A stretch of 64,000 nt of DNA from Dyella lutea (GCF_024158035.1 NZ_JAMZEK010000002.1:434001-498000), one strand, 5' to 3'; shown: positions 1-15,144, counted from the stretch's first letter. Made by a program: numbers and translations. The notes: generated by a model not told the origin, from the letters alone.

Positions 1-3590
<3,590 letters not shown>

Positions 3591-3618
3591 CCCTTCGCGG
3601 GCGACACTCGCTGACATA

Positions 3619-3651
3619 CGAAATGAGGCGCACGGAGGCGCCTCGTGTTCG
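3619..3651 (+). promoter_or_regulatory. Leader hairpin 1 of the str operon (shared with S10 leader)
   Basis: A 7-bp stem GAGGCGC/GCGCCTC (3625-3631 with 3638-3644) closes a six-base loop containing GGA. The block starts CGAAATGAGG and ends GTTCG. The same block with a G-C to A-U pair change occurs upstream of rpsJ at 8170-8201. It could also be the tail of the rpoBC transcript, but no T-run follows it, so a terminator role is doubtful. Confidence 0.6.
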
Positions 3652-3674
3652 GGTCATGGATGCGATGGGTCTGA

Positions 3675-3703
3675 TTGCTCGAGCAAGAGGGCCCGTGTTA
3701 AAT
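3675..3703 (+). promoter_or_regulatory. Candidate promoter for rpsL
   Basis: TTGCTC (3675-3680) and TTAAAT (3698-3703) are separated by 17 bases. The match to the sigma-70 consensus is moderate. Initiation would fall near 3710, just before the hairpin at 3715. Inference from sequence only. Confidence 0.4.
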
Positions 3704-3713
3704 TTCCGCTTCT

Positions 3714-3748
3714 CGGCAGGCCGAATGCATCGGTCTGCCTTTATGTTT
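3714..3748 (+). promoter_or_regulatory. Leader hairpin 2 of the str operon (attenuator-like)
   Basis: GGCAGGCCG (3715-3723) pairs with CGGTCTGCC (3731-3739), including one G-U pair, and is followed by a T-rich stretch TTTATGTTT. A GC-rich stem plus T-tract resembles an intrinsic terminator or attenuator. It sits 26 bases before the rpsL ATG and has a clear homologue before rpsJ at 8293-8319. Confidence 0.6.
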
Positions 3749-3765
3749 CCCAGGAATAGTTCCGC

Positions 3766-4140
3766 ATGACGACAGTCAATCAGTTGGTGCGCAAGTCCCG
3801 CAGCCCGAAGAGCTACAAGAGCGCTTCGCCGGCACTGCAGAGCAGCCCGCAGCGCCGTGGTGTCTGCACCCGCGTCTACACCACCACCCCGAAGAAGCCG
3901 AACTCGGCCCTGCGCAAGGTCGCCAAGGTGCGCCTGACCAACGGTTACGAGGTCATCAGCTACATCGGTGGCGAAGGTCACAACCTGCAGGAGCACTCGG
4001 TGGTGCTCATCCGCGGTGGCCGCGTCAAGGATCTGCCGGGTGTGCGTTACCACACCGTGCGCGGCAGTCTGGACTGCGCTGGTGTCACCAAGCGCAAGCA
4101 GGCCCGCTCCAAGTACGGCGCCAAGCGCCCGAAGAAGTAA
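3766..4140 (+). CDS. rpsL: 30S ribosomal protein S12
   Basis: S12 is a decoding-centre protein of the small subunit and the target of streptomycin-resistance mutations. The 124-residue product has the usual length. The [12 protein letters not shown] segment has lysine at the E. coli K43 position, and the [14 protein letters not shown] segment has the K88-equivalent lysine, so the allele looks streptomycin-sensitive (inference). The first gene of the str operon, it is preceded by AGGA and by a structured leader. rpsG follows after 18 bases. Confidence 0.98.
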   Translation: MTTVNQLVRKSRSPKSYKSASPALQSSPQRRGVCTRVYTTTPKKPNSALRKVAKVRLTNGYEVISYIGGEGHNLQEHSVVLIRGGRVKDLPGVRYHTVRGSLDCAGVTKRKQARSKYGAKRPKK

Positions 4141-4158
4141 GTATCAAGGACACCCAAC

Positions 4159-4626
4159 ATGTCGCGTAAAGGTTCCCACCCCGCCCGTCTGGTCCTGCCG
4201 GATCCCAAGCACGGTAGCCAGTTGATCGCCCGTTTCATCAACATGGTGATGAAGAGCGGCAAGAAGTCCGTGGCCGAGAGTATCGTCTACGGTGCGCTCG
4301 CTCAGCTCGGCGAGAAGAATCCGGAGCCGGTGGCTCTGGTCGAGAAGGCCCTGAACAACATCGCCCCGGCGGTCGAGGTGAAGTCCCGCCGCGTCGGCGG
4401 CGCCACCTACCAAGTGCCGGTCGAAGTGCGTCCGGGCCGTCGTATGGCGCTGGCCATGCGCTGGGCGATCGACGCAGCGCGCAAGCGCGGCGAGACCTCG
4501 ATGCCGCGCAAGCTGGCGGCCGAGCTTCTCGAAGCCTCGGAGAACCGTGGCGGCGCGATCAAGAAGCGTGAAGAGACGCATCGCATGGCGGAAGCCAACA
4601 AGGCGTTCTCGCACTACCGCTGGTAA
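4159..4626 (+). CDS. rpsG: 30S ribosomal protein S7
   Basis: S7 nucleates assembly of the 3' major domain of 16S rRNA and contacts the E-site tRNA. The 155-residue product begins [10 protein letters not shown] and matches the family's length and ending (AFSHYRW). An AAGGA ribosome binding site precedes the ATG. In E. coli S7 is the translational repressor of the str operon. The gap to fusA is 71 bases. Confidence 0.98.
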   Translation: MSRKGSHPARLVLPDPKHGSQLIARFINMVMKSGKKSVAESIVYGALAQLGEKNPEPVALVEKALNNIAPAVEVKSRRVGGATYQVPVEVRPGRRMALAMRWAIDAARKRGETSMPRKLAAELLEASENRGGAIKKREETHRMAEANKAFSHYRW

Positions 4627-4697
4627 TTCGGCGGTTTCCAGGGCAGTGGGCGGGCTTGGCTCGTCCACTGCCTTGTCGTATTCGGAGGTCCTCCATC

Positions 4698-6788
<2,091 letters not shown>

Positions 6789-6804
6789 CAGGCTCATCTT
6801 TCGG

Positions 6805-6810
6805 TATAAT
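6805..6810 (+). promoter_or_regulatory. Promoter -10 for tuf
   Basis: A perfect TATAAT lies in the fusA-tuf gap, 28 bases before the tuf ATG. CTGACA at 6785-6790 matches five of six -35 positions, but the spacer is only 14 bases, so the -35 is uncertain. An AGAGG-type ribosome binding site follows. Confidence 0.6.
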
Positions 6811-6838
6811 TGCGGTCCTTTTTTCAGAGGTTAGAGTC

Positions 6839-8029
6839 ATGGCAAAGGGTAAATTCGAGCGCACCAAGCCGCACGTCAACGTGGGCACGATCGGTCACGT
6901 GGACCACGGCAAGACGACGCTGACGGCGGCGCTGACGAAGATCGGCGCAGAGCGCTTCGGTGGCGAGTTCAAGGCGTACGACGCGATCGACGCGGCGCCG
7001 GAAGAGAAGGCGCGCGGCATCACGATTTCGACCGCCCACGTCGAGTACGAATCGCCGAACCGCCACTACGCGCACGTGGACTGCCCGGGCCACGCCGACT
7101 ACGTGAAGAACATGATCACGGGTGCGGCGCAGATGGACGGCGCGATCCTGGTGTGCTCGGCCGCGGACGGCCCGATGCCGCAGACGCGCGAGCACATCCT
7201 GCTGTCGCGCCAGGTGGGCGTGCCGTACATCGTGGTCTTCCTGAACAAGGCGGACATGGTGGACGACGCCGAGCTGCTCGAGCTGGTCGAGATGGAGGTG
7301 CGTGAGCTGCTGTCGAAGTACGACTTCCCGGGCGACGACACGCCGATCATCAAGGGTTCGGCGCTGAAGGCGCTGGAAGGTGATCAGAGCGAGATCGGCG
7401 TGCCGGCGATCATTGCGCTGGTGGACGCGCTGGACAGCTACATCCCGGAGCCGCAGCGCGACATCGACAGGCCGTTCCTGATGCCGGTGGAAGACGTGTT
7501 CTCGATCTCCGGTCGCGGCACCGTGGTGACCGGTCGCGTGGAGCGCGGCATCATCAAGGTCGGTGAGGAAATCGAGGTCGTGGGTATCCGCGACACGCAG
7601 AAGACCACCGTGACCGGCGTGGAAATGTTCCGCAAGCTGCTGGACCAGGGCCAGGCGGGCGACAACGTGGGCCTGCTCCTGCGCGGCCTGAAGCGTGACG
7701 ACGTGGAGCGCGGCCAGGTGCTGGCCAAGCCCGGTTCGATCACCCCGCACACGGACTTCGAGGCCGAGGTGTACGTGCTGTCGAAGGACGAGGGTGGCCG
7801 TCATACCCCGTTCTTCAAGGGTTACCGTCCGCAGTTCTACTTCCGCACGACCGACGTGACCGGCGCCTGCCAGTTGCCGGAGGGTGTGGAGATGGTGATG
7901 CCGGGCGACAACGTGAAGATGGTGGTGAGCCTGATCCACCCGATCGCGATGGACGAGGGTCTGCGCTTCGCGATCCGCGAAGGCGGCCGTACCGTCGGCG
8001 CCGGCGTGGTGGCCAAGATCATCAAGTAA
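6839..8029 (+). CDS. tuf: Elongation factor Tu
   Basis: EF-Tu is the GTPase that delivers aminoacyl-tRNA to the ribosome. The 396-residue product has the family length. It has GHVDHGKT (P-loop), [12 protein letters not shown] (G3) and NKAD (G4), followed by the two beta-barrel domains. It is the last gene of the str operon, appears to have its own promoter, and ends before a strong terminator. Xanthomonadales usually carry a second tuf near secE/nusG, which is not in this window. Confidence 0.98.
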   Translation: MAKGKFERTKPHVNVGTIGHVDHGKTTLTAALTKIGAERFGGEFKAYDAIDAAPEEKARGITISTAHVEYESPNRHYAHVDCPGHADYVKNMITGAAQMDGAILVCSAADGPMPQTREHILLSRQVGVPYIVVFLNKADMVDDAELLELVEMEVRELLSKYDFPGDDTPIIKGSALKALEGDQSEIGVPAIIALVDALDSYIPEPQRDIDRPFLMPVEDVFSISGRGTVVTGRVERGIIKVGEEIEVVGIRDTQKTTVTGVEMFRKLLDQGQAGDNVGLLLRGLKRDDVERGQVLAKPGSITPHTDFEAEVYVLSKDEGGRHTPFFKGYRPQFYFRTTDVTGACQLPEGVEMVMPGDNVKMVVSLIHPIAMDEGLRFAIREGGRTVGAGVVAKIIK

Positions 8030-8049
8030 GGGTTCCCGAGCGGACGAGG

Positions 8050-8078
8050 GCGGCAGCCGGAGCCGGCTGCCGCTTTTT
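8050..8078 (+). terminator. Rho-independent terminator after tuf
   Basis: GCGGCAGCCGG (8050-8060) pairs with CCGGCTGCCGC (8063-8073) over a two-base gap, followed by TTTTT. It lies 20 bases after the tuf stop and separates the str and S10 operons. Confidence 0.9.
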
Positions 8079-8091
8079 GTTGGGTCGGGGC

Positions 8092-8120
8092 TTCCTTTCG
8101 CGTTCGGAGCGAGCTATACT
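8092..8120 (+). promoter_or_regulatory. Candidate upstream promoter of the S10 operon (P1)
   Basis: TATACT (8115-8120) matches five of six -10 positions. With a 17-base spacer the -35 would be the weak TTCCTT (8092-8097). A transcript starting here would contain both leader hairpins and run more than 300 bases before rpsJ. A further stem, AGGAG/CTCCT with TTGCC/GGCGA inside it, occupies about 8133-8163. Confidence 0.4.
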
Positions 8121-8169
8121 CGTTCTTCTTTGCAGGAGCGTCTTGCCTACGGCGAGGTCTCCTACACCG

Positions 8170-8201
8170 CGAAATGAGGCACAGGACGTGCTTCGAGTTC
8201 G
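8170..8201 (+). promoter_or_regulatory. Leader hairpin 1 of the S10 operon
   Basis: GAGGCAC (8176-8182) pairs with GTGCTTC (8188-8194) around the loop AGGAC. The flanks CGAAATGAGG and GTTCG are shared with 3619-3651 upstream of rpsL. Relative to that copy one G-C pair has become A-U, so pairing is preserved. The GGA in a hairpin loop also resembles CsrA/RsmA sites, which is only a possibility. Confidence 0.6.
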
Positions 8202-8255
8202 CTGGCGCGGATCGCCTGGGGCATAAGACACGAGGATCACAGGGCGCGAGCTTTG

Positions 8256-8284
8256 TTGATCTTTGTTTTTACGCCTTTTATACT
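8256..8284 (+). promoter_or_regulatory. Candidate proximal promoter of the S10 operon (P2)
   Basis: TTGATC (8256-8261) and TATACT (8279-8284) are separated by 17 T-rich bases. This gives a reasonable sigma-70 match. Initiation would be near 8291, immediately before the hairpin at 8293. Confidence 0.55.
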
Positions 8285-8292
8285 TTTCTGCT

Positions 8293-8326
8293 CGGCAAGC
8301 CGGATCGACTGGCTTGCCGAACATTT
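8293..8326 (+). promoter_or_regulatory. Leader hairpin 2 of the S10 operon
   Basis: CGGCAAGCC (8293-8301) pairs perfectly with GGCTTGCCG (8311-8319) around a nine-base loop, followed by AACATTTT. It is homologous to 3714-3739 before rpsL, with a G-C to A-U compensatory pair and a G-U to G-C change. Downstream, GCGGCTT (8330-8336) can pair with AAGCCGC (8379-8385), adding a third structured domain before rpsJ. Confidence 0.6.
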
Positions 8327-8430
8327 TGGGCGGCTTTCAGTGCACCGGGACGTCCAGTCGCAAGTGCGAGGCGGTGAGAAGCCGCTTCGGTTCACAAGTA
8401 ATTGTTCTTTTGACAACAGGACACGGTTTT

Positions 8431-8742
8431 ATGGCGAACCAGAAGATTCGCATCCGGCTCAAGGCGTACGATCATCGTCTGATCGACCGCTCGGCCAGCG
8501 AGATCGTCGAGACGGCCAAGCGCACCGGCGCTACGGTGCTCGGCCCGATTCCGCTCCCGACCAAGATCGAGCGCTACACCATCCTGGTCTCGCCGCACGT
8601 CGACAAGGACGCGCGCGACCAGTATGAGACCCGCACCCACAAGCGCGTGCTCGACATCGTCGACCCCAACGACAAGACCGTGGACGCGCTCATGAAGCTT
8701 GACCTCGCCGCCGGCGTGGATGTCCAGATCAAGCTCGGCTGA
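8431..8742 (+). CDS. rpsJ: 30S ribosomal protein S10 (NusE)
   Basis: S10 is a 30S head protein that also forms the NusB-NusE antitermination heterodimer. ATG 8431 gives a 103-residue product starting [15 protein letters not shown], the family's normal length. The frame stays open upstream, but that part is leader sequence. AGGA lies ahead of the ATG. It is the first gene of the S10 operon and is followed by rplC after 20 bases. Confidence 0.98.
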   Translation: MANQKIRIRLKAYDHRLIDRSASEIVETAKRTGATVLGPIPLPTKIERYTILVSPHVDKDARDQYETRTHKRVLDIVDPNDKTVDALMKLDLAAGVDVQIKLG

Positions 8743-8762
8743 GCGATAGACAGGATACGAAG

Positions 8763-9404
8763 ATGAGTATCGGACTGGTTGGCCGCAAGTGCGGCATGAG
8801 CCGACTCTTCACCGAAGACGGCCGCTCGATTCCGGTGACGCTGATCGAAGCGACGCCGAACCGCGTGACCCAGGTGAAGACGGAAGAGAACGATGGCTAC
8901 AGCGCCGTGCAGGTCACGGCGGGCGCGAAGCGCGCCTCGCTGCTGACGCAGCCGCTGAAGGGCCACTATGCGACCGCGAAGGTCGAGCCGGGCCGTGGCC
9001 TGTGGGAGTTCCGCGTTGCCGCCGACGACCTCGGTAAGTACGCGATCGGTGCGGAGATCAAGGCGGACGAGCTGTTCACCGTCGGCCAGATCGTCGACGT
9101 CGCCGGTGTGTCCAAGGGCAAGGGCTTCCAGGGCACGATCAAGCGCCACAACTTCAAGATGGGCGACGCCACCCACGGTAACTCGCTGTCGCATCGCGCC
9201 CCGGGCTCGATCGGCCAGCGTCAGACGCCGGGTCGCGTGTTTCCGGGCAAGAAGATGGCCGGCCATATGGGTGCGGTGAATCGCACGCAGCAGGGTCTGG
9301 AAGTGATCAAGGTCGACGCCGAGCGTCACCTGATCGCGGTGAAGGGCGCGGTGCCGGGTGCGACCGGTGGCGACGTCGTCATCCGTCCGACCACCAAGGG
9401 TTGA
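8763..9404 (+). CDS. rplC: 50S ribosomal protein L3
   Basis: L3 is an early-assembly 50S protein whose extension reaches the peptidyl transferase centre. The 213-residue product has the conserved [18 protein letters not shown] block, which in E. coli contains the glutamine methylated by PrmB. It is second in the S10 operon, eleven bases before rplD. Confidence 0.98.
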   Translation: MSIGLVGRKCGMSRLFTEDGRSIPVTLIEATPNRVTQVKTEENDGYSAVQVTAGAKRASLLTQPLKGHYATAKVEPGRGLWEFRVAADDLGKYAIGAEIKADELFTVGQIVDVAGVSKGKGFQGTIKRHNFKMGDATHGNSLSHRAPGSIGQRQTPGRVFPGKKMAGHMGAVNRTQQGLEVIKVDAERHLIAVKGAVPGATGGDVVIRPTTKG

Positions 9405-9415
9405 GGAGAGACGCC

Positions 9416-10018
9416 ATGGAACTGAATGTCATTGGCGCCAAGCCGCTCAGCGTGTCGGACGAAGTGTTCGGCGGCGAGTTCAAGCAGGCCCTGGTGCACC
9501 AGGTGGTTGTGGCCTATCAGGCTGGCGGCCGCGCGGGTACCAAGGCGCAGCTGTCGCGTGGTGAGCTGTCCGGCACCACCAAGAAATTCAAGAAGCAGAA
9601 GGGTGGCGGTGCCCGTCACGGCGACTACCGTGCCCCGATCTTCGTCGGCGGTGGCGTGACGTTTGCCGCCAAGCCTCGCAGCTACGAGCAGAAGGTCAAT
9701 CGCAAGGCGTATCGCGTGGCGATCCGCTCGATTCTGGCCGAACTCAACCGCCAGGATCGCCTGAAGGTCGTCGAGGGCTTCGGCATCGAGGCGCCGAAGA
9801 CCAAGTCGATGATGGCCAAGCTGGCCGAGTTGCAGGTGTCCGGCCGCGTGCTGCTGGTGAGCGAAGACGCCAACGAGGCGCTCTACCTTGCCGCTCGCAA
9901 TATCCCGTACCTGCATGTCGTGGACGTGATGGCGCTGAACCCGGTCAATCTGGTGGGTTCGGACCACATCGTGCTGACCGTCGACGCGGTCAAGAAGATC
10001 GAGGAATGGCTGGCATGA
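9416..10018 (+). CDS. rplD: 50S ribosomal protein L4
   Basis: L4 lines the exit tunnel through a long loop, seen here as [16 protein letters not shown] around residues 60-76. ATG 9416 ([11 protein letters not shown], 200 aa) is preferred over an upstream in-frame ATG at 9401 because a GAGGAGAG site precedes it. In E. coli L4 represses its own operon by binding the S10 leader; whether the leader here is its target is unknown. The stop overlaps the rplW start (ATGA). Confidence 0.97.
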   Translation: MELNVIGAKPLSVSDEVFGGEFKQALVHQVVVAYQAGGRAGTKAQLSRGELSGTTKKFKKQKGGGARHGDYRAPIFVGGGVTFAAKPRSYEQKVNRKAYRVAIRSILAELNRQDRLKVVEGFGIEAPKTKSMMAKLAELQVSGRVLLVSEDANEALYLAARNIPYLHVVDVMALNPVNLVGSDHIVLTVDAVKKIEEWLA

Positions 10019-10308
10019 GCACCGAACGCATTCTCAACACCCTGCGTGCGCCGCACATCTCCGAGAAGTCCGCGCGCCTGGCCGAGAGCAACCAGTACGT
10101 ATTCGTTGTCGCCCCCGAGGCGACCAAGGCCGATGTCCGCGCGGCGGTGGAGCAGATGTTCGACGTCAAGGTCGAGCAGGTGAACCTCGTCAACGCCAAG
10201 GGCAAGGTCAAGTCCTTCCGTTTCCGCACTGGCAGCCGCCAGGGCAAGCGCAAGGCCTATGTCCGCCTCGCCGATGGTCAGACCATCGACGTGTCGGCCA
10301 AGGCCTGA
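10015..10308 (+). CDS. rplW: 50S ribosomal protein L23
   Basis: L23 sits at the tunnel exit and docks trigger factor and SRP. ATG 10015 gives 97 residues ([19 protein letters not shown]) and overlaps the rplD stop by four bases, which suggests translational coupling. An ATG at 10006 would add only three residues. The basic loop [13 protein letters not shown] is conserved. Confidence 0.96.
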   Translation: MSTERILNTLRAPHISEKSARLAESNQYVFVVAPEATKADVRAAVEQMFDVKVEQVNLVNAKGKVKSFRFRTGSRQGKRKAYVRLADGQTIDVSAKA

Positions 10309-10328
10309 GCTCAAGGAGTCGCATTGAG

Positions 10329-11150
10329 ATGGCACTGATCACGCACAAGCCGACCTCGCCGGGCCGCCGCGACGCGGTGAGCGTCCGCACCGAGGGCCTG
10401 CACAAGGGGGCGCCGTACGCGGCGCTGACCGAGTCGCAGTCCAAGACGGGCGGTCGCAATCACTTCGGCCGCATCACCACGCGTCATCGCGGTGGTGGGC
10501 ACAAGCAGCATTACCGCATCATCGACTTCAAGCGCGACAAGGAAGGCATCGCCGGCCGCGTCGAGCGCATCGAGTACGATCCGAACCGCACCGCGCACAT
10601 CGCGCTGTTGTGCTACGCCGACGGCGAGCGCCGCTACATCATCGCGCCGAAGGGCGTGCAGGTGGGCGATCGCCTGGTGTCCGGTTCGGACGCCCCGATC
10701 AAGCCGGGCAACAGCCTGCCGCTGCGCAACATCCCGGTCGGTTCGACCATCCACTGCATCGAAATGAAGGCTGGCAAGGGCGCGCAGATCGCCCGCAGCG
10801 CCGGCGCCTCGGTCCAGCTGGTCGCCCGCGAGTCCGGTTACGCCACCCTGCGCCTCCGCTCCGGCGAGATGCGCAAGGTGCCGGTCGACTGTCGCGCCAC
10901 GATCGGCGAGGTGGGCAACTCCGAGCACAGCCTGAAGAAGCTGGGCAAGGCCGGTGCCACTCGCTGGAAGGGCATCCGCCCGACCGTCCGCGGCGTGGTG
11001 ATGAACCCGGTCGACCACCCGCACGGCGGTGGCGAGGGTCGTACTTCCGGTGGCCGTCATCCGGTCAGCCCGTGGGGTACGCCGACCAAGGGTTACAAGA
11101 CCCGCAACAACAAGCGCACGCAGCAGTTCATCGTGCGTCGTCGCAAGTAA
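10329..11150 (+). CDS. rplB: 50S ribosomal protein L2
   Basis: L2 is a primary 23S rRNA binder needed for subunit joining and peptidyl transferase activity. The 273-residue product has the diagnostic [12 protein letters not shown] segment near the C terminus, including the histidine equivalent to E. coli H229. It is the fifth gene of the S10 operon. Confidence 0.98.
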   Translation: MALITHKPTSPGRRDAVSVRTEGLHKGAPYAALTESQSKTGGRNHFGRITTRHRGGGHKQHYRIIDFKRDKEGIAGRVERIEYDPNRTAHIALLCYADGERRYIIAPKGVQVGDRLVSGSDAPIKPGNSLPLRNIPVGSTIHCIEMKAGKGAQIARSAGASVQLVARESGYATLRLRSGEMRKVPVDCRATIGEVGNSEHSLKKLGKAGATRWKGIRPTVRGVVMNPVDHPHGGGEGRTSGGRHPVSPWGTPTKGYKTRNNKRTQQFIVRRRK

Positions 11151-11162
11151 CAGGAAGCCGAC

Positions 11163-11435
11163 ATGCCGCGTTCTCTGAAGAAAGGTCCGTTCGTCGACCT
11201 TCACCTCGTCAAGAAGGTGGAAGCTGCGGTTTCCGCCAACAACAAGCGCCCGATCAAGACCTGGTCGCGTCGCTCGATGATCCTGCCGGAAATGGTCGGC
11301 CTGACCATCGCCATCCACAACGGTCGCCAGCACGTGCCGGTGCTCGTCAACGAGAACATGGTCGGGCACAAGCTCGGCGAGTTCGCGGTGACTCGCACCT
11401 TCAAGGGCCACGGCGGCGACAAGAAGGGCAAGTAA
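11163..11435 (+). CDS. rpsS: 30S ribosomal protein S19
   Basis: S19 is a 30S head protein near the A-site finger. The 90-residue product begins [12 protein letters not shown] and ends with the usual GHGGDKKGK tail. It is separated from rplV by a single base. Confidence 0.98.
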   Translation: MPRSLKKGPFVDLHLVKKVEAAVSANNKRPIKTWSRRSMILPEMVGLTIAIHNGRQHVPVLVNENMVGHKLGEFAVTRTFKGHGGDKKGK

Positions 11436-11436
11436 G

Positions 11437-11772
11437 ATGAGCACCGAAGCCAAAGCGATCCTGCGCAGCGCCCGCATCTCGGCGCAGAAGGCACGCCTGG
11501 TGGCTGACCTGGTCCGCGGCATGCCCGTGGGTCGCGCCAGCGACGTGCTCCAGTTCACCAACAAGAAGGCGGCCCACCTTGTCCGCAAGGTGCTTCTCTC
11601 GGCCGTCGCCAACGCCGAGAACAACCTCGGCGCCGACGTGGACGAACTGAAGGTCTCGCGCATCTTCGTGGACGAAGGTCCGTCGATGAAGCGCATGTAC
11701 GCCCGCGCCAAGGGTCGCGGTTCGCGCATCCTGAAGCGCACCAGCCACATCACCGTGGTCGTTGGCGATTAA
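11437..11772 (+). CDS. rplV: 50S ribosomal protein L22
   Basis: L22 contributes the second tunnel-constriction loop ([13 protein letters not shown] near the C terminus). This loop is the site of macrolide-resistance changes in other bacteria; no unusual insertion is seen here. The product is 111 residues. It starts one base after rpsS and lies 15 bases before rpsC. Confidence 0.98.
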   Translation: MSTEAKAILRSARISAQKARLVADLVRGMPVGRASDVLQFTNKKAAHLVRKVLLSAVANAENNLGADVDELKVSRIFVDEGPSMKRMYARAKGRGSRILKRTSHITVVVGD

Positions 11773-11787
11773 GAGGACGAAAAGACG

Positions 11788-12537
11788 ATGGGTCACAAAG
11801 TTCATCCCACCGGTATCCGCCTCGGCATCGCCAAGGACTGGAACTCGAAGTGGTACGCAAACAAGGGCGATTACGCCAAGTACCTGGTTGCTGACCTGAA
11901 GGTCCGCGAGATGCTTCGTAAGAAGCTCGCCCAGGCTGGCATCTCCAAGATCCAGATCGAGCGCCCGGCCAAGACCGCCCGCGTGACGATTTACAGCGCC
12001 CGTCCGGGCGTGGTGATCGGCAAGAAGGGCGAGGACATCGAGAAGCTGCGCAAGGAAGTCAGCGAGATGATGGGCGTTCCGACGCACATCAACGTGAACG
12101 AAGTCCGCAAGCCGGAGCTCGATGCGCAGCTGGTCGCCGAGTCGATCGCGCAGCAGCTCGAGCGCCGCATCATGTTCCGTCGCGCGATGAAGCGCGCCGT
12201 CGGCAACGCGATGCGCCTCGGTGCCCAGGGCGTCAAGATCAACGTCTCCGGTCGTCTGAACGGTGCCGAGATCGCCCGCTCCGAGTGGAGTCGCGAAGGT
12301 CGCGTGCCGCTGCACACCCTGCGTGCGGACATCGACTACGGCACCGCAGAGGCCAAGACCACCTACGGCATCATCGGCATCAAGGTGTGGATCTACAAGG
12401 GCGAGATCTTCGACCTGGCGGCAGCGTCGGCCGAGTCGAAGGACGAGCAGTCGCAGCCGCGTCGCGAAGGCGGCGAGGGTCGTCGTGAATCGCGTCGCGA
12501 GGGCGGTGAAGGCCGTCGCGAGCGGGCGGCGAAGTAA
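11788..12537 (+). CDS. rpsC: 30S ribosomal protein S3 with an Arg/Glu/Gly-rich tail
   Basis: S3 forms part of the mRNA entry channel. The KH domain is seen as [15 protein letters not shown], and the C-terminal S3 domain is complete. The 249-residue product is longer than the E. coli protein (233). The extra tail contains two 30-base near-copies (12460-12489 and 12493-12522) encoding [10 protein letters not shown]-type repeats. It is seventh in the S10 operon and is followed by rplP. Confidence 0.97.
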   Translation: MGHKVHPTGIRLGIAKDWNSKWYANKGDYAKYLVADLKVREMLRKKLAQAGISKIQIERPAKTARVTIYSARPGVVIGKKGEDIEKLRKEVSEMMGVPTHINVNEVRKPELDAQLVAESIAQQLERRIMFRRAMKRAVGNAMRLGAQGVKINVSGRLNGAEIARSEWSREGRVPLHTLRADIDYGTAEAKTTYGIIGIKVWIYKGEIFDLAAASAESKDEQSQPRREGGEGRRESRREGGEGRRERAAK

Positions 12538-12548
12538 GGAGAGTTGCC

Positions 12549-12962
12549 ATGTTGCAACCCAAGCGAACCAAATTCCGCAAGCAGTTCAAGGGCCGCAATG
12601 ACGGGCTGGCGCACAGCGCCAACCTGGTCAGTTTCGGCGAGTTCGGTCTGAAGGCGACCACGTTCGGTGCGCTGACCGCGCGCCAGATCGAGGCCGGTCG
12701 TCGTTGCATCACCCGTTACGTCAAGCGTGGCGGCAAGCTCTGGATCCGCGTGTTCCCGGACAAGCCGATCACCAAGAAGCCCATCGAGGTCCGCATGGGC
12801 GCGGGTAAGGGCAGTGTCGAGCTGTGGGTCGCCCCGATCCAGCCCGGCCGCATGCTTTATGAAATCGAGGGTGTGGACGAGTCCACGGCGCGCGAGGCCT
12901 TCCGCCTGGCGGCTGCCAAGCTCTCGGTGCAGACCCAGTTTGTCAGCCGGGCGGTGATGTGA
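12549..12962 (+). CDS. rplP: 50S ribosomal protein L16
   Basis: L16 organises the 50S A-site and central protuberance. The 137-residue product begins [17 protein letters not shown] and keeps the [12 protein letters not shown] core. An AGGAG site precedes the ATG. Its stop overlaps the rpmC start by one base (TGATG). Confidence 0.98.
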   Translation: MLQPKRTKFRKQFKGRNDGLAHSANLVSFGEFGLKATTFGALTARQIEAGRRCITRYVKRGGKLWIRVFPDKPITKKPIEVRMGAGKGSVELWVAPIQPGRMLYEIEGVDESTAREAFRLAAAKLSVQTQFVSRAVM

Positions 12963-13147
12963 TGGCTATCAAAGATATCAACAACAAGTCGGTCGAAGAG
13001 CTGAACCAGCATCTGCTGGACCTTCGCAAGGAGCAGTTCAATCTGCGCATGCAGAAGGGCACCGGCCAGCTCAGCCAGCCGCACCAGCTGCGCCGCGTTC
13101 GGCGCGACATCGCCCGCACGAAGTTCGTGCTCGGCGGCAAGAAGTAA
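12962..13147 (+). CDS. rpmC: 50S ribosomal protein L29
   Basis: L29 is a small helical protein at the tunnel exit beside L23. ATG 12962 ([15 protein letters not shown], 61 aa) overlaps the rplP stop by one base. A GTG one codon upstream would add a single residue and is not needed. Confidence 0.96.
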   Translation: MAIKDINNKSVEELNQHLLDLRKEQFNLRMQKGTGQLSQPHQLRRVRRDIARTKFVLGGKK

Positions 13148-13158
13148 GGACGGCGGAC

Positions 13159-13419
13159 ATGAGCGAGAACCAGAAACAGGCACGCACCCTCGAAGGGCGC
13201 GTGGTTTCCAACAAGATGGACAAGACGGTCACAGTGCTGATCGAGCGCCAGGTGCAGCACGGCCTGCTCGGCAAGATCATCCGTCGCTCGACCAAGCTTC
13301 ACGCGCAGGACGACCTGGGCGCGAACGAGGGCGACGTGGTGCGCATCGCCGAATGCCGCCCGCTGTCCAAGACCAAGCATCACCGCGTGGTGGAAATCCT
13401 CACGCGCGCCAACGTCTAA
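13159..13419 (+). CDS. rpsQ: 30S ribosomal protein S17
   Basis: S17 is a primary 16S rRNA binder with an OB fold. The 86-residue product carries the conserved [14 protein letters not shown] and [12 protein letters not shown] motifs. It is the last gene of the S10-type set; rplN (spc) follows after 15 bases with no terminator visible. Confidence 0.98.
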   Translation: MSENQKQARTLEGRVVSNKMDKTVTVLIERQVQHGLLGKIIRRSTKLHAQDDLGANEGDVVRIAECRPLSKTKHHRVVEILTRANV

Positions 13420-13434
13420 GAGGAGGGTGCAGAC

Positions 13435-13803
13435 ATGATCCAGATGCAAAGCACGCTCTCCGCGGCGGACAACAGCGGCGCCAAGGAACTGATGTGCATC
13501 AAGGTGCTCGGCGGCTCCAAGCGCCGCTACGCCGCGATCGGTGACGTGATCAAGGTCACCGTGAAGGATGCCATCCCCCGTGGCAAGGTGAAGAAGGGCG
13601 AGGTCTACAACGCCGTGGTGGTTCGCACTGCCAAGGGCGTGCGCCGTCCGGATGGTTCGCTGATCCGTTTCGACGGCAACGCGGCTGTCCTCCTCAACAA
13701 CAAGCTCGAGCCGATCGGCACCCGTATTTTCGGGCCGGTCACCCGCGAGCTGCGCAGCGAGAAGTTCATGAAGATCGTCTCGCTCGCGCCGGAAGTGCTC
13801 TGA
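13435..13803 (+). CDS. rplN: 50S ribosomal protein L14
   Basis: L14 contacts L19 and 16S rRNA in an intersubunit bridge and is the binding site of the silencing factor RsfS. The 122-residue product begins [18 protein letters not shown] and is typical throughout. It is the first spc-type gene and is continuous with the S10 operon. Confidence 0.98.
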   Translation: MIQMQSTLSAADNSGAKELMCIKVLGGSKRRYAAIGDVIKVTVKDAIPRGKVKKGEVYNAVVVRTAKGVRRPDGSLIRFDGNAAVLLNNKLEPIGTRIFGPVTRELRSEKFMKIVSLAPEVL

Positions 13804-13817
13804 GCGGAGTAATAGCC

Positions 13818-14132
13818 ATGAACCGTATCCGCAAGGGCGATCAGGTCATCGTGATCGCCGGCAAGAACAAGGGTCAGCGCGGCGATGTGCTGCGCGTCGA
13901 TGGTGACCGCGTTTTCGTCACCAACGTCAACCTGGTCAAGCGCCACACCAAGGCGAATCCGCAGGCCAACCAGCCCGGCGGCATCGTCGAGCGCGAGGCC
14001 TCGATCCACATCTCCAATGTCCAGCTGTTCAACTCCGCCTCCGGCAAGGGTGAGCGCGTGGGTGCCAAGACGCTCGAGGATGGGCGCAAGGTCCGCGTGT
14101 TCCGCTCCAGCGGCGAAGTAGTGGACGCGTAA
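13818..14132 (+). CDS. rplX: 50S ribosomal protein L24
   Basis: L24 is an assembly initiator near the tunnel exit. The KOW motif is seen as [18 protein letters not shown] at residues 7-24. The product is 104 residues. rplE follows after 11 bases. Confidence 0.98.
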   Translation: MNRIRKGDQVIVIAGKNKGQRGDVLRVDGDRVFVTNVNLVKRHTKANPQANQPGGIVEREASIHISNVQLFNSASGKGERVGAKTLEDGRKVRVFRSSGEVVDA

Positions 14133-14143
14133 GGAACACGATC

Positions 14144-14683
14144 ATGACGCGCCTCGAAAATTTCTATAAAGAGCAGGTAGTCGCCAAGCTCACCGAGAAG
14201 TTCGGCTACCAGAACGTGATGCAGGTTCCCCGCATCACCAAGATCACGCTGAACATGGGCGTGGGCGAAGCGGCGGGCAACAAGAAGGTGCTCGAGAACG
14301 CCGTTGCCGACATGGCCAAGATCGCCGGCCAGAAGCCGATCACGACCAAGGCGCGCGTCTCCGTCGCCTCGTTCAAGATCCGCGACGGCTGGCCGATCGG
14401 CTGCAAGGTGACCCTGCGCCGTGCCCAGATGTGGGAGTTCCTCGATCGCCTGATCAACATCTCGCTGCCCCGCGTCCGCGACTTCCGCGGCGTGTCGGGT
14501 CGCGCCTTTGACGGCCGCGGCAACTACAACTTCGGCGTGAAGGAACAGATCATCTTCCCGGAAATCGACTTCGACCAGATCGACGCGATGCGTGGCATGG
14601 ATATCTCCATCACCACCACCGCCAAGACCGACGCCGAAGCCAAGGCGTTGCTGGAAGCCTTCAGCTTCCCGTTCCGCAACTGA
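14144..14683 (+). CDS. rplE: 50S ribosomal protein L5
   Basis: L5 binds 5S rRNA and contacts P-site tRNA. The 179-residue product shows the family signature [10 protein letters not shown] and the conserved KVTLRR and RDFRGVSG segments. It is followed 17 bases later by rpsN. Confidence 0.98.
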   Translation: MTRLENFYKEQVVAKLTEKFGYQNVMQVPRITKITLNMGVGEAAGNKKVLENAVADMAKIAGQKPITTKARVSVASFKIRDGWPIGCKVTLRRAQMWEFLDRLINISLPRVRDFRGVSGRAFDGRGNYNFGVKEQIIFPEIDFDQIDAMRGMDISITTTAKTDAEAKALLEAFSFPFRN

Positions 14684-14700
14684 TACGCGAGAGATAAACC

Positions 14701-15006
14701 ATGGCAAAGACCTCGATGGTCAACCGCGATCTGAAGCGGACCAAGCTCGTCCAGAAGTACGCCGCCAAGCGCGCCGAACTGAAGGCGGTCGTGCTGAGCC
14801 CCAGCGCCTCCTACGAGGAGAAGATGGAGGCCCAGAGCAAGCTGCAGAAGCTGCCGCGCGACGCCAGCCCGGTTCGCCAGCGCACCCGTTGCGCCCTGTC
14901 CGGTCGCCCGCGTGCGGTGTACAAGAAGTTCGGCCTGGGCCGCAACAAGCTGCGTGAAGCTACCATGCGCGGTGAAGTTCCGGGTCTGCGCAAGGCCAGC
15001 TGGTAA
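14701..15006 (+). CDS. rpsN: 30S ribosomal protein S14
   Basis: This is the long, zinc-free form of S14 (101 aa). It has no CxxC pairs and ends with the usual VPGLRKASW. It assembles late into the 30S head. It is the last gene before a 211-base gap that interrupts the spc gene set. Confidence 0.98.
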   Translation: MAKTSMVNRDLKRTKLVQKYAAKRAELKAVVLSPSASYEEKMEAQSKLQKLPRDASPVRQRTRCALSGRPRAVYKKFGLGRNKLREATMRGEVPGLRKASW

Positions 15007-15091
15007 TCCCCGACCGGGAAGCGGGCCGGCTCGGTCCACTAGCCCCCGACGGTGGCATCTCCCGCCGTCCACGACGTTGGCGCTCTGATAT

Positions 15092-15120
15092 TCGCCAAAG
15101 CTGGAAAAGGCTGCTACACT
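15092..15120 (+). promoter_or_regulatory. Promoter for the rpsH-secY half of spc
   Basis: TCGCCA (15092-15097), a 17-base spacer and TACACT (15115-15120) preceded by an extended TGC (15112-15114) form a good sigma-70 candidate. It lies in the 211-base rpsN-rpsH gap, so the second half of the spc set can be transcribed separately. Confidence 0.55.
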
Positions 15121-15123
15121 CGT

Positions 15124-15144
15124 CGGTCTGCATAATGCAGGCCG
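15124..15144 (+). promoter_or_regulatory. Hairpin at the predicted rpsH transcript start
   Basis: CGGTCTGC (15124-15131) pairs with GCAGGCCG (15137-15144) around ATAAT, with one G-U pair. The stem halves GGTCTGC and GCAGGCC also make up the str leader hairpin at 3715-3739, in opposite order. It lies about 75 bases before the rpsH start. Confidence 0.5.

Noticed and set aside
3766-4140. Streptomycin-resistance allele of rpsL
   Set aside because: The lysines corresponding to K43 and K88 are both present, so the sequence is wild type at those positions.
4656-4697. TTG at 4656 as the fusA start
   Set aside because: The added 14 residues are not found in EF-G, and GGAGGT directly precedes the GTG at 4698.
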